This document shows, in pieces, positions 1 to 7,876 of a stretch of 18,738 nucleotides of DNA. Where the stretch lies: contig DIHK01000048.1 in NCBI GenBank assembly GCA_002420115.1, positions 60,782-79,519 on the forward strand, read 5' to 3'. A program made the translations under genes and the position numbers. This DNA comes from Nitrospira sp. UBA5698 (GTDB lineage: Bacteria > Nitrospirota > Nitrospiria > Nitrospirales > Nitrospiraceae). Positions within the stretch are counted from its first letter, which is position 1. Each line of letters starts with the position of its first letter. Below the pieces are notes generated by a model. The model was not told the origin of the DNA and made no database searches. It was given only the letters and a program-made list of their open reading frames with translations.

Positions 1-76
1 TTAGGATCCAACCCCAGGGTAACTGGGCGTATCGTTGATGCCATAGGCTCTACGCTATATGCTCGTTTGAGGTCAT

Positions 77-790
77 ATGAACATCGGTGTCGTCGTTTTT
101 CCTGGCAGTAATTGCGATCACGACTGCGCGCATGTTTTTAGAGATGTGCTGGGGCAAGACGTAACGATGGTCTGGCACAAGGAAACGTCTTTGGCGGGCT
201 TGGATGCGGTCATCTTGCCGGGCGGGTTTTCCTACGGAGACTACTTGAGGACCGGTGCGATCGCCCGGTTTTCTCCTGTCATGGGGGCTGTCACCACCTT
301 CGCCGGGAACGGTGGGTTGGTCGTCGGCGTCTGCAACGGCTTTCAGATCTTATTGGAAGCAGGGCTGTTGCCGGGCGCGATGTTGCGCAATCGTTCGCTG
401 CATTTTGTCTGCAAAGATGTCTATGTCCGGGTTGAGAATGCAGCCACGCCTTTTACGAGTTTGTATACACCGGGCCAGATCCTGAAAATTCCCATCGCGC
501 ATGCGGATGGAAACTACTATACCGACCCCGTGACGCTCGCCGGCCTTCAAGCGAATGCGCAAGTGATATTTCGATATTGTACGGCAGACGGCAAGGTGAC
601 ACCGGAGGCATGCCCGAATGGCTCGCTCGACAACATCGCGGGCATCTGCAATGCGGGGGGGAATGTTTTGGGCATGATGCCGCATCCTGAGCGCTGTGTT
701 GAGACTGTACTGGGTCATGAAGACGGGCGTGCGCTCTTCCAATCGATGATCACCTCATTGGAGGGAAAGAAGTTGACGGGCGTGCGGTAA
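77..790 (+). CDS. purQ: Phosphoribosylformylglycinamidine synthase subunit PurQ (glutaminase)
   Basis: PurQ releases ammonia from glutamine and passes it to PurL to turn FGAR into FGAM, the fourth step of de novo IMP synthesis in the cytosol. The 237-aa product has the usual small-PurQ length and is a class I glutamine amidotransferase. The N-terminus GVVVFPGSNCD is typical of the family. The nucleophile elbow GVCNGFQ puts the catalytic Cys at residue 86, and MPHPER supplies His203 and Glu205 of the triad. The oxyanion region PGGFSYGDYLR lies at 48-58. The start is supported by GAGG at 69-72, four bases before the ATG. A separate PurQ implies the three-part PurS/PurQ/PurL enzyme. purL is present at 1458, but no purS is recognisable; it may lie to the left of the window or elsewhere. 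The identification is secure. Confidence 0.97.
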   Translation: MNIGVVVFPGSNCDHDCAHVFRDVLGQDVTMVWHKETSLAGLDAVILPGGFSYGDYLRTGAIARFSPVMGAVTTFAGNGGLVVGVCNGFQILLEAGLLPGAMLRNRSLHFVCKDVYVRVENAATPFTSLYTPGQILKIPIAHADGNYYTDPVTLAGLQANAQVIFRYCTADGKVTPEACPNGSLDNIAGICNAGGNVLGMMPHPERCVETVLGHEDGRALFQSMITSLEGKKLTGVR

Positions 791-839
791 CCGTTTCTGT
801 CTCTGTGTCGGTCGGAGCCTATTCAGAGGATTGAAGAAT

Positions 840-900
840 GAGGAAGTGGCACGGTAAAGTATTACGTTGACTGGTATGGATCAGTCGTACATATCTTTCA
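840..900 (+). promoter_or_regulatory. Possible promoter for the small exported-protein gene
   Basis: TTGACT at 867-872 could serve as a -35 box. The best -10 at normal spacing is only CATATC at 890-895 (17 bp) or TATCTT at 892-897 (19 bp), so the match is weak. It lies in the 133-bp gap after purQ and just before the strong ribosome binding site of the next gene, where a promoter would be expected. Confidence 0.3.
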
Positions 901-923
901 TCAATCTATTGAGGAGGGTCGAG

Positions 924-1262
924 ATGAAGCGTGTAGCAGCAGTATTGGCGGCAGTTGGTGTGTTGACGCTGGGGCTGGGGATCACCGGGTTCGCAGCGAC
1001 GGATGACGGCAGCAAAATCACGATTACGAGCCCAGCCGCTGGAGCCAAGGTTGGCAAGGACATCGAACTGGTCTATGAGCTGACAAAGGGCAGCCAGGCA
1101 ACCCACGCCCATTGTTTTGTGGATGGCGAATATCAGAAGGGATGGGACAAAAAGACCGTCAAGGGGATGAGTCCCGGCACCCATGAGATCAAGGTCGTGG
1201 CTGCAGATAAAGATCATCAGACTTTGGCCGCTGAAGCAGTTGTCAAGGTGGAAGTGCAGTAA
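924..1262 (+). CDS. Small exported protein with Ig-like/DUF4399-style fold
   Basis: A 112-aa protein with a clear Sec signal peptide. It has a basic start (MKR), a hydrophobic stretch at about 4-21 and a likely cleavage after GFA at about residue 24, leaving a mature protein of roughly 88 residues. The mature part (SPAAGAKVG..., THAHCFVDGEYQKG, GMSPGTHEIKVVAADKDHQ) resembles short periplasmic beta-sandwich domains that share an H-x-H and 'G.H.I.V.A' core. The two His flanking Ala, with a Cys after them, could bind a metal, but that is inference. The ATG at 924 is chosen over upstream in-frame starts because GAGGAGGG at 911-918 sits at the right distance and the signal peptide starts there. 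It interrupts the purine genes, has its own hairpin downstream, and is therefore probably a separate transcription unit. Its role is unknown. Confidence 0.8.
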   Translation: MKRVAAVLAAVGVLTLGLGITGFAATDDGSKITITSPAAGAKVGKDIELVYELTKGSQATHAHCFVDGEYQKGWDKKTVKGMSPGTHEIKVVAADKDHQTLAAEAVVKVEVQ

Positions 1263-1304
1263 GACGTTCTGCTCTGGTATTGCTGGTATTGTTTGTGGTT
1301 CTTG

Positions 1305-1341
1305 AGGCTGGCCGGGCGTGTCATTCGCGTCTGGCCGGCCT
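1305..1341 (+). terminator. Strong hairpin, likely terminator or attenuator
   Basis: The 14-nt arms at 1305-1318 and 1328-1341 pair completely if three G-U wobbles are allowed, around a 9-nt loop. The stem is GC-rich and starts 43 bp after the stop of the small exported-protein gene. The following bases (GATTTGCTTGATCTT) are only moderately T-rich, so intrinsic termination is likely but not certain. Confidence 0.5.
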
Positions 1342-1457
1342 GATTTGCTTGATCTTCGTCCGTGTAACATGCAGAGCATGAGCCTGTGCCCCTGGCAAAT
1401 TGAACCGATTCCTATAAACCATTGTCGCTCTAACCGCTAGGTCAAACGCAGGCCGGT

Positions 1458-3695
1458 ATGCCTCCTATCACCCAAGATCTGATCGCTCAGCACAATCTGA
1501 CGAGCGACGAATATAACAAGATCATCGATATTTTGGGGCGTGAACCGAACATTACGGAGCTCGGGATGTTTTCCGTGATGTGGTCGGAGCACTGCTCGTA
1601 CAAGAGCTCGCGTGTGCACTTGAAGAAATTGCCGACGACGGGGCCTCGTGTCGTACAGGGGCCTGGCGAAAATGCTGGTGCGGTTGATATCGGCGACGGA
1701 CTCTGTGTGGTCTTCAAGATGGAATCGCACAACCATCCTTCCTTCATTGAGCCTTATCAAGGTGCAGCGACCGGGGTCGGTGGCATTCTGCGCGATATCT
1801 TCACGATGGGGGCTAGGCCGATTGCGTTGTTGGACTCTCTCCGTTTTGGTGAACTGCATTCGCCGAAGAATCGCCATCTCATGAAAGGGGTTGTCTCCGG
1901 CATTGCCGGTTACGGCAACTGCATGGGCGTGCCGACTGTGGGGGGGGAAATCGTCTTCAACGACATCTATGCGCTCAATCCGCTGGTCAATGTGTTTTGT
2001 CTGGGGATTGCCAAGAACGACAAGATTTTCCGTGGTACGGCGGCCGGCGTCGGAAATCCTGTAATCTATTTTGGTTCCAAAACTGGGCGTGACGGGATTC
2101 ATGGCGCGACCATGGCGAGTGACTCGTTCGACGACACCTCCGAGCAGAAGCGTCCGACCGTGCAGGTCGGTGATCCCTTTACCGAGAAATTATTGTTGGA
2201 AGCCTGCCTTGAGTTGATGGAGCGCGATTTACTGGTTGGGATTCAAGACATGGGCGCTGCAGGGTTGACGAGCTCTTCCTGTGAAATGGCCTTTCGTGCC
2301 GGCAACGGAATTGAGCTGGATCTCACGGTCGTGCCTCGGCGTGAGCCGGGGATGACGCCCTATGAAATCATGTTGTCGGAGTCGCAGGAGCGTATGTTGA
2401 TGGTGGCGAAAGCCGGCAAGGAAGACGAATGTGTTGCGGTGTGCCGCAAGTGGGATCTGGATGTCGCCGTGGTTGGGAAAGTGACTGGCGACGGAATCTT
2501 ACGCGTCATGGATCAAGGACGCGTCGTTGCCGAGATTCCAGCGAAGGCATTGGCTGACGATGGGCCTCGCTATGAACGGCCCTACCAGCCCCCGGCGTAT
2601 CAGGATATGCTGACCAATCTCAATTACGACCTGATTCCCGATGTGAAGGACGCGAACGCGGCCTTGTTGGCCTTGCTTGAATCTCCCACGATTGCCAGTA
2701 AACGGTGGGTCTACGAACAGTATGATCATATGGTGCGGACCAATACGATGGTCCGACCAGGGTCTGACTCGGCAGTCGTACGGATCAAGGGCACGAATAA
2801 AGCCGTGGCCATGACGGTCGATTGCAACAGCCGCTATTGCCTGTTGAATCCCTATGAGGGCGCTCGTCTCGCTGTGGCCGAAGCCGCGCGGAATCTTGTC
2901 TGTTCTGGTGCCGCACCGATCGGGTTGACCGATTGTCTTAATTTCGGCAATCCAGAGCGCCCCGATATCATGTGGCAATTCGTGATGGCGATCGAGGGCA
3001 TGAAGGATAGCTGCGAGCGGTTTCAGATCCCTATCGTGAGCGGGAATGTCAGCTTTTACAATGAAACGAACGGGCTCTCCATCTATCCCACTCCCATGTT
3101 AGGCATGGTCGGACTCATTGAGGATGCGGAGCGGACGACGACGCAGTGGTTCAAGTCGGAAGGGGACGACATCATTTTGCTCGGGAACACCCGGGAGGAT
3201 TTGGGAGGATCGGAGTATCTCAAAGTGGTGCAGGCCCGCGAGCAGGGCTCCCCACCCTATCTGAACTTGGATACCGAGAAGGCGCTTCATGATTGTGTCC
3301 TTTCGTTGATTCGTGACGGGCTGCTGCAATCGGCGCATGATTGCTCGGATGGGGGTGTCGCTGTCGCGTTGGCTGAAAGCTGTATCTCGGGATCAGATGG
3401 GGCTCGAGGCGCTGTGGTAACCTTGACGAAGGGACGAATTCGAACCGACGCGGTCTTGTTCGGAGAGAGTCAGTCTCGTGTGGTGATTTCTGTGAATTCG
3501 AGCCATCGCCAGGCGGTGCTCGACCATGCGAGATCGTTCGGTGTGCCGGCCGATGTGATCGGCACGGTGTCTGGCGATCGACTGGTCATCTCTGTCAGGC
3601 ATGAGGGGATAGAGGAGACGTTGATTGATCAACCGGTATCCGGCTTGTTAGACCGATGGGCCTGTGCGTTAGAAAGATCGTTGCACCACGTCTAA
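1458..3695 (+). CDS. purL: Phosphoribosylformylglycinamidine synthase subunit PurL
   Basis: PurL is the ATP-dependent synthase subunit that converts FGAR to FGAM using ammonia supplied by PurQ. The 745-aa length fits the 'small' PurL class, not the ~1300-aa fused enzyme. Diagnostic blocks are present in order: MWSEHCSYKSS (41-51) with the catalytic His45; KMESHNHPS (87-95), continuing into the EPYQGAATG segment; the IQDMGAAGLTSS block of the first AIRS-like half; and the HDCSDGGVAVALAE block of the second half. The start at 1458 lacks a strong Shine-Dalgarno (CAGGCCGG just upstream is a weak match), but the N-terminal sequence fits the family from this ATG. A TATAAA at 1413-1418 has no convincing -35, so the promoter is unclear. 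It is 21 bp upstream of purF, so the two are probably co-transcribed. Confidence 0.97.
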   Translation: MPPITQDLIAQHNLTSDEYNKIIDILGREPNITELGMFSVMWSEHCSYKSSRVHLKKLPTTGPRVVQGPGENAGAVDIGDGLCVVFKMESHNHPSFIEPYQGAATGVGGILRDIFTMGARPIALLDSLRFGELHSPKNRHLMKGVVSGIAGYGNCMGVPTVGGEIVFNDIYALNPLVNVFCLGIAKNDKIFRGTAAGVGNPVIYFGSKTGRDGIHGATMASDSFDDTSEQKRPTVQVGDPFTEKLLLEACLELMERDLLVGIQDMGAAGLTSSSCEMAFRAGNGIELDLTVVPRREPGMTPYEIMLSESQERMLMVAKAGKEDECVAVCRKWDLDVAVVGKVTGDGILRVMDQGRVVAEIPAKALADDGPRYERPYQPPAYQDMLTNLNYDLIPDVKDANAALLALLESPTIASKRWVYEQYDHMVRTNTMVRPGSDSAVVRIKGTNKAVAMTVDCNSRYCLLNPYEGARLAVAEAARNLVCSGAAPIGLTDCLNFGNPERPDIMWQFVMAIEGMKDSCERFQIPIVSGNVSFYNETNGLSIYPTPMLGMVGLIEDAERTTTQWFKSEGDDIILLGNTREDLGGSEYLKVVQAREQGSPPYLNLDTEKALHDCVLSLIRDGLLQSAHDCSDGGVAVALAESCISGSDGARGAVVTLTKGRIRTDAVLFGESQSRVVISVNSSHRQAVLDHARSFGVPADVIGTVSGDRLVISVRHEGIEETLIDQPVSGLLDRWACALERSLHHV

Positions 3696-3716
3696 TCGAT
3701 CGAGTCACGAAACATC

Positions 3717-5147
3717 ATGAACAAAGAACTGCCGATCGTATCACCCGATAAGTTCCACGACGAGTGTGCGGTCTTCGGCGTATACGGTCACGAAGAAGCA
3801 GCCAATCTGGCCTATTTGGGGTTGTACGCGTTACAACATCGCGGACAGGAGGCGTCCGGGATCGTTGCGGGTGACGGGGAGCAGTTTTGCATTCAGAAAG
3901 GCATGGGTCTTGTAGCCGACATTTTTCACAAGTCGGTCTTGGAAAAGTTGCCCGGTCACATGGCCATCGGACATAACCGCTACTCCACAACGGGTGGAAA
4001 CGATTTGAAGAATGTGCAGCCGCTCACGGTGAATTTTGCACTCGGCAATCTCGCCTTAGCGCATAACGGGAATCTCATCAATGCCCAGATGCTTCGGCAT
4101 GAGTTGGAGGCCTACGGGGCGATCTTCCAATCGACATCGGATAGTGAGGTAATCATCCATCTCATTGCGCATTCGCGTGCGGGCTCATTTCTCTCAAGAG
4201 TTGTCGATGCGCTGAGTCAGGTGCGAGGAGCGTTCTCGGTGGTGTTGATGACCGACAACGGGCTTATTGCCGCCCGGGATCCCTATGGGCTGAGGCCGCT
4301 GTGTATCGGTCGGCTCCGCAGCAGCTGGGTAGTTGCCTCTGAGACCTGTGCATTCGACTTGCTCGACGCGGAATACGTTCGAGAGGTGGAACCAGGCGAG
4401 TTGATCGTGATTAGCGATCAGGGACTCGACAGCCACCATCCGTTCCCCAAGACGGCCCCGGCCATGTGTGTGTTCGAGTATGTCTACTTTGCCAGACCGG
4501 ACAGCCGCATCTTTGGAAGCGAGGCGGTGTATGCCACACGGAAGGCATTGGGACGACAGTTGGCTCAAGAGGCGTGGGTGCCGGCGGATGTCGTTATTCC
4601 TGTTCCAGATTCCGGTGTGCCGGCGGCACTCGGGTATGCCGAAGGGGCGGGTGTGCGCTTTGAGGCCGGGTTGATTCGCAATCACTATGTGGGACGGACC
4701 TTCATCGAGCCGGAGCAGTCGATTCGACATTTCGGCGTGAAGGTCAAGCTCAACGCTGTTCGCGAAGTCTTGGACGGGAAACGTGTGGTTGTCATCGATG
4801 ACTCGTTGGTCCGTGGTACGACGAGCCGGAAAATCGTGAAAATGATTCGACAGGCTGGGGCGAAGGAGGTTCATATGCGGATCAGTTCGCCGCCGATCAT
4901 TTCGCCCTGTTTCTATGGTATCGATACACCGACTAAAAAGGAATTGATCGCCTCCGACCATTCGATTGAAGAAATCCGCAAGTACATCACGGCCGACAGC
5001 TTGGCGTATTTGAGCTTGGACGGCATGTTGAAATCGGCACCGCGAACACCCGATCAGTACTGTACGGCCTGCTTTACCGAACGGTATCCCATCTCGTTCA
5101 CCCGCGCGGAAGAGCTGCAGTTAGGCTTGTTTGAGACAGCGCGCTGA
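3717..5147 (+). CDS. purF: Amidophosphoribosyltransferase PurF
   Basis: PurF catalyses the first committed step of purine synthesis: PRPP and glutamine give phosphoribosylamine. The 476-aa protein begins with a 16-residue propeptide, followed by Cys17 (HDECAVFGVYGHEEA). This Cys would become the N-terminal nucleophile after self-cleavage. The glutaminase domain runs to about 235. The PRPP loop VVVIDDSLVRGTT is at 357-369. Cys251 (AMCVFEY), Cys398 (SPCFYG), Cys449 and Cys452 (YCTACF) match the four ligands of the [4Fe-4S] cluster known in the Bacillus-type enzyme. This should therefore be the oxygen-sensitive, cluster-bearing form, not the cluster-free E. coli type. It follows purL by 21 bp and is the last purine gene in the window. 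Confidence 0.97.
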   Translation: MNKELPIVSPDKFHDECAVFGVYGHEEAANLAYLGLYALQHRGQEASGIVAGDGEQFCIQKGMGLVADIFHKSVLEKLPGHMAIGHNRYSTTGGNDLKNVQPLTVNFALGNLALAHNGNLINAQMLRHELEAYGAIFQSTSDSEVIIHLIAHSRAGSFLSRVVDALSQVRGAFSVVLMTDNGLIAARDPYGLRPLCIGRLRSSWVVASETCAFDLLDAEYVREVEPGELIVISDQGLDSHHPFPKTAPAMCVFEYVYFARPDSRIFGSEAVYATRKALGRQLAQEAWVPADVVIPVPDSGVPAALGYAEGAGVRFEAGLIRNHYVGRTFIEPEQSIRHFGVKVKLNAVREVLDGKRVVVIDDSLVRGTTSRKIVKMIRQAGAKEVHMRISSPPIISPCFYGIDTPTKKELIASDHSIEEIRKYITADSLAYLSLDGMLKSAPRTPDQYCTACFTERYPISFTRAEELQLGLFETAR

Positions 5148-5166
5148 ACACTTTCCCCAGGAACGC

Positions 5167-5499
5167 ATGGCGACATCAGGGAACGACGAGAAGAATGTTG
5201 CGCAATCCAGGGCGCGGCCACGTGTGCCGGTCGATTTTCCTGCTTCGTTCACCGGAGACGGCGTATCAGGCCATGGAACCGTGACCAATCTGACGCTCGC
5301 CGGTGGTGAGGTCAAAAGCGACATGCAACTTCCGCTTGGGACTCGCGTGAGTCTCCATGTACGACCGCCTGGCGCCCGTCCCTCGATTGTTATTGCCCTT
5401 GCGATCGTCCGGTGGAAGGAAGGGGAACGATTTGGACTCGAATTCGTCCGGTTCGAAGGGGATGCCAAGGAACAACTCAAGGACATGCTGAACCAGTAG
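5167..5499 (+). CDS. PilZ-domain protein (putative c-di-GMP receptor)
   Basis: A 110-aa single-domain protein. PilZ domains bind cyclic di-GMP and control motility, polysaccharide or virulence outputs through protein contacts. The two signature elements are visible: an RxxxR motif (RARPR) near the N-terminus and the downstream N-L-T-L-A-G-G, which fits (D/N)x(S/T)xxG. The later W-K-E-G-x-x-F-G-L-E-F block is also typical of the domain end. The ATG at 5167 is preferred over the in-frame ATG at 5131, which lies inside purF, because AGGAA sits at 5159-5163. The gene begins 19 bp after purF, so it may read through from the purine operon, but no functional link to purines is apparent. The partner protein is unknown. 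Confidence 0.82.
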   Translation: MATSGNDEKNVAQSRARPRVPVDFPASFTGDGVSGHGTVTNLTLAGGEVKSDMQLPLGTRVSLHVRPPGARPSIVIALAIVRWKEGERFGLEFVRFEGDAKEQLKDMLNQ

Positions 5500-5538
5500 A
5501 GCGCCCTACCGGATGTAAGGTTCTTTCCTGCCCCTTGG

Positions 5539-5587
5539 TTGCCGCTCGAAAAATTGTCATGATACGATGCTCCACACATTAGTGTGG
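5539..5587 (+). promoter_or_regulatory. Candidate promoter with adjacent dyad upstream of the 79-aa gene
   Basis: TTGCCG at 5539-5544 and TACGAT at 5563-5568 are separated by 18 bp and each match 4 of 6 consensus positions. Immediately downstream lies a perfect inverted repeat, CCACAC (5572-5577) and GTGTGG (5582-5587) around ATTA. It would fall over the transcription start and could be an operator. The rest of the 234-bp gap between the PilZ gene and 5734 shows nothing else recognisable. Confidence 0.35.
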
Positions 5588-5733
5588 CGGTTGAGCCATG
5601 GGAGTGATTTGGAGCACGGCGACGAGCGGCATAGTCTGGTCTTGTCGCTGAGGCTCGCTTGTTGAGAAAGAATACGCGATTGAGCGGTGGAAATAACTGG
5701 TGCACGGTGAAAAGGTGAGGAGACAATATAACA

Positions 5734-5973
5734 ATGGATGAAATGGAGGAAGGGAAGCAAAAGTTTCTTGAGGTTGTCAAAGGAGTGGATCAATCAGTTC
5801 AGGTGGTCATCCCTGTGACTCCATCCAATAGTCTGTTTTTGATCTCGCTGACAAGGGGGGCGAATCGTAAGTTCATCACGGTGTCGGAGGACGATCTTAT
5901 TGACCTGCCTCATGAGGCAGGTGTTGAGATGCATGTCACCAAAATGATCAAAGAGGTTGTCGCCGCACTATGA
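5734..5973 (+). CDS. Hypothetical 79-aa protein
   Basis: Not recognised. The product is a short soluble protein with an acidic N-terminus (MDEMEEGKQ), alternating hydrophobic segments (QVVIPVT, SLFLISLTRG, KFITVSEDDLIDLP) suggesting a small beta-rich fold, and an amphipathic C-terminal helix (VTKMIKEVVAAL). There is no signal peptide or membrane segment. AGGAG at 5718-5722 lies about 11 bases before the ATG at 5734; a second ATG at 5743 is also possible. It stands 45 bp before the metallo-beta-lactamase-fold gene and is probably the first gene of the operon running to 8940. It is called real because of its ribosome binding site and its operon position. Confidence 0.65.
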   Translation: MDEMEEGKQKFLEVVKGVDQSVQVVIPVTPSNSLFLISLTRGANRKFITVSEDDLIDLPHEAGVEMHVTKMIKEVVAAL

Positions 5974-5986
5974 GGCCATTGGCGTC

Positions 5987-5999
5987 GTGCACTGTGCAC
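5987..5999. promoter_or_regulatory. Short dyad GTGCAC-T-GTGCAC
   Basis: Two self-complementary GTGCAC half sites flank one base and give a perfect 13-bp dyad, 20 bp upstream of the ATG at 6019. It could be a DNA-binding site or chance; nothing else supports a role. Confidence 0.25.
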
Positions 6000-6018
6000 C
6001 GTCGTGGCGTTCACCATC

Positions 6019-6621
6019 ATGAAACAAATCCTGCCCAATATCTGGCAATGGTCGTGGTTTTCAGATGAAAAGCAACTGAACTTCAACGGTCTGTTGCTGA
6101 CGATCGGCGAACACACGATCCTGGTGGATCCTCCACTGATGACTCCGGAGGCGCAAGCCGTCGTCCGGCGTCATGAACCGATCGATTACATCGTGCTCAC
6201 CAATCGCGATCACCTTCGGGAAGCCCCGGCTTATCAGGCTGAGTGGCATTGTCAACTCTATCTTCCTGAAGCGGATGCGGCCCAAATGGAAGTAAGCCCG
6301 ACAAAAACGTACAAGGATGGGGAGCTCTTGCCCGGGGGTGTCTGGGTAATCCAGCTGAAGGATCAGAAGTCTCCTGGCGAATCGGCCCTGTTTGTCGAAC
6401 GGGGCCAAGGTGTGCTGATAGTCGGGGATGCGCTGATCGGCCACCCGTCAGGAGCACTCCGTCTGCTTCCTCCTGAAAAATATGCGGATCCGGCTAAGGC
6501 GAAGGAGTCGCTCCATCGTCTCTTGAAATACAACTTCGACAGCCTGCTGGTCGGAGATGGTGTTTCGATTCTTTCGGGGGCAAAGCAACAGGTGGAACAA
6601 CTGTTGGCGGTGTCACGATGA
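6019..6621 (+). CDS. Metallo-beta-lactamase-fold protein with degenerate metal site
   Basis: A 200-aa cytosolic protein with metallo-beta-lactamase topology. It has strands and a loop at 22-38 (NFNGLLLTIGEHTILVDPP), the first metal motif region at 58-66, a G-D at 136-137 (LIVGDALIG) and a C-terminal LLVGDG at 177-181. The usual HxHxDH is reduced to L-T-N-R-D-H (60-65): the first two His are replaced by Leu and Asn, leaving only Asp64 and His65. Hydrolase activity of the canonical di-zinc type is therefore doubtful. The ATG at 6019 is preferred over the GTG at 6004, but neither has a strong Shine-Dalgarno. The stop overlaps the next ATG (ATGA at 6618-6621), implying translational coupling to the TPR protein. 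Family identity is fairly sure; the substrate is unknown. Confidence 0.75.
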   Translation: MKQILPNIWQWSWFSDEKQLNFNGLLLTIGEHTILVDPPLMTPEAQAVVRRHEPIDYIVLTNRDHLREAPAYQAEWHCQLYLPEADAAQMEVSPTKTYKDGELLPGGVWVIQLKDQKSPGESALFVERGQGVLIVGDALIGHPSGALRLLPPEKYADPAKAKESLHRLLKYNFDSLLVGDGVSILSGAKQQVEQLLAVSR

Positions 6622-7442
6622 CGTTGCGGAACGGCCTGTCTGAGGAGCTCAATCGACAAGGGAATGAGCACTTTTCGAGAGGCTACTATACAGAGGCCTA
6701 TACCTGTTACGCGAAGGCGTTGGAGTGCGATCGATTGAGTGGGGACCGGCGGGCTCTGGTCGCAACGCTTGGTAATCTTGGCAATATCTGCGCAGTCAGT
6801 GGACGGCGGGATTCCGCCCAGGCGCATTATCAGGAGGTCTTGGAACTCCAAAAAATTCTCGGTGATGAAAAAGGCATCGGGACGACGTTGGCTAACTTGG
6901 GAAACCTGCGTGCCGATGCCGGCGAATGGGATCGAGCTCGAGCCTATTACCTCGAGGCCATGGACCTGATAACCAAGGCACATGATGAAACGGCACAAGC
7001 GGTTCTGTTATCCGACCTTGGCCTGGTGGCCAGGGAGACTGGCGACAGTGAGGAAGCCATTCGCTGCTATGAACGGTCGTTGGCTTTGATGCGTCGGTTA
7101 GGGAATTTGGCAGGCGAGGCGGATGCCTGGCGGATGATCGGACGTACTTACGTGATTCAAAAGCGCTATCATGAGGCGATTGCCTGTTGTCAAACGAGTC
7201 AGTCGATCGCCGAACGGTTGCATGACGAGCTTCGCACCGGTGGTGCCAGATACGTACTCGTCCAGTGCTATGAGGAACTAGGGCAGCTCCAAGAGGCAGC
7301 TGATCTTCTCGAACAGGTCGTGTCAATGGATCGGAAGTATCGCTTGCCAAAGTTGGAAGAGAATACCCAGCGTCTCAATGTGCTTCGTCTGCGTCTGGCA
7401 AGTTCTATTCAGTCACAGGGGCCTCGGGAGATGTCAGCATGA
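6618..7442 (+). CDS. TPR-repeat protein
   Basis: A 274-aa protein made almost wholly of tetratricopeptide repeats, which form a superhelical scaffold for protein-protein contacts. About six repeats occur at a regular 40-residue spacing (near 10, 50, 90, 130, 170 and 210), the long form seen in TPR_12-type arrays. Typical cores include LGNLGNICAVSG, LANLGNLRADAG and LSDLGLVARETG, each followed by the YxEA/A-x-x-x-Y-x-x-A/S-L pattern. There is no signal peptide or transmembrane segment. It overlaps its upstream neighbour (ATGA at 6618) and its downstream neighbour (ATGA at 7439), so it probably assembles or works with these products. Family assignment is firm; the binding partner is inference. 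Confidence 0.9.
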   Translation: MTLRNGLSEELNRQGNEHFSRGYYTEAYTCYAKALECDRLSGDRRALVATLGNLGNICAVSGRRDSAQAHYQEVLELQKILGDEKGIGTTLANLGNLRADAGEWDRARAYYLEAMDLITKAHDETAQAVLLSDLGLVARETGDSEEAIRCYERSLALMRRLGNLAGEADAWRMIGRTYVIQKRYHEAIACCQTSQSIAERLHDELRTGGARYVLVQCYEELGQLQEAADLLEQVVSMDRKYRLPKLEENTQRLNVLRLRLASSIQSQGPREMSA

Positions 7443-7876
7443 CGGAGCTCAGCGCTACAACGTGGTTGCAACTTCGAGCGGACTTAGTTCAGGCATTCCC
7501 GCAATTTTATGAACTGGAGCCCGACGGACCGCTCCTTATGGAGCTCGGGTCGGATGGATGGCTTTTAGAAGTGAGGCCCGAGGGGAAGGTGCTCTGCCAG
7601 TATGGGGTTTCACTGGAGGAAGTCATGGCGCTCATGTCGGACGGAACTCCGGAAGACTTGGGAACTGATGAAGTTGCCAAGCAGGCGAAATACTTTCTTC
7701 AGCCGGCGGTCTCTCGATACAGAGCACTCCTTCTTCAGTCCGGATTCGTCGAGGAGACGGAGATGACGGATGAGTTCGTGGCGGTCACCTTTGCCCGAGC
7801 TGCCGATTTCCGCGATCGGATTAAGCTTGAGGATTTGTTACGGTGGTGCCGAAAGCACATCGGGAAGATCTCGTGA
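7439..7876 (+). CDS. Hypothetical 145-aa protein in coupled operon
   Basis: Not recognised. A soluble acidic protein with a two-part look. The N-terminal half (FYELEPDGPLLMELG, GWLLEVRPEGKVLCQYG) reads as beta strands. The C-terminal half is helical (AVSRYRALLLQSGF) and ends in a basic LLRWCRKHIGKIS tail. Its only Cys residues are in the middle and in this tail. There is no signal peptide and no obvious catalytic motif. The start overlaps the TPR gene stop (ATGA at 7439-7442) and its stop overlaps the GTG of the methyltransferase (GTGA at 7873-7876). Such overlaps at both ends argue strongly that it is translated, and with balanced stoichiometry relative to its neighbours. Confidence 0.75.
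   Translation: MTELSATTWLQLRADLVQAFPQFYELEPDGPLLMELGSDGWLLEVRPEGKVLCQYGVSLEEVMALMSDGTPEDLGTDEVAKQAKYFLQPAVSRYRALLLQSGFVEETEMTDEFVAVTFARAADFRDRIKLEDLLRWCRKHIGKIS

Noticed and set aside
1..76. Tail of purS before purQ
   Set aside because: purS would be expected here, but no frame ends in a PurS-like tail (no L-x-N-P-V-I-x-x-Y motif). One frame stops at 34-36 and could be the end of some upstream gene, but it cannot be identified.
1437..2102. Long minus-strand ORF of 221 aa inside purL
   Set aside because: Antisense shadow of a strongly conserved gene; the translation is rich in Arg and His with no family resemblance.
4194..4961. Minus-strand ORF of 255 aa inside purF
   Set aside because: Shadow frame of purF; no ribosome binding site and no recognisable domain.
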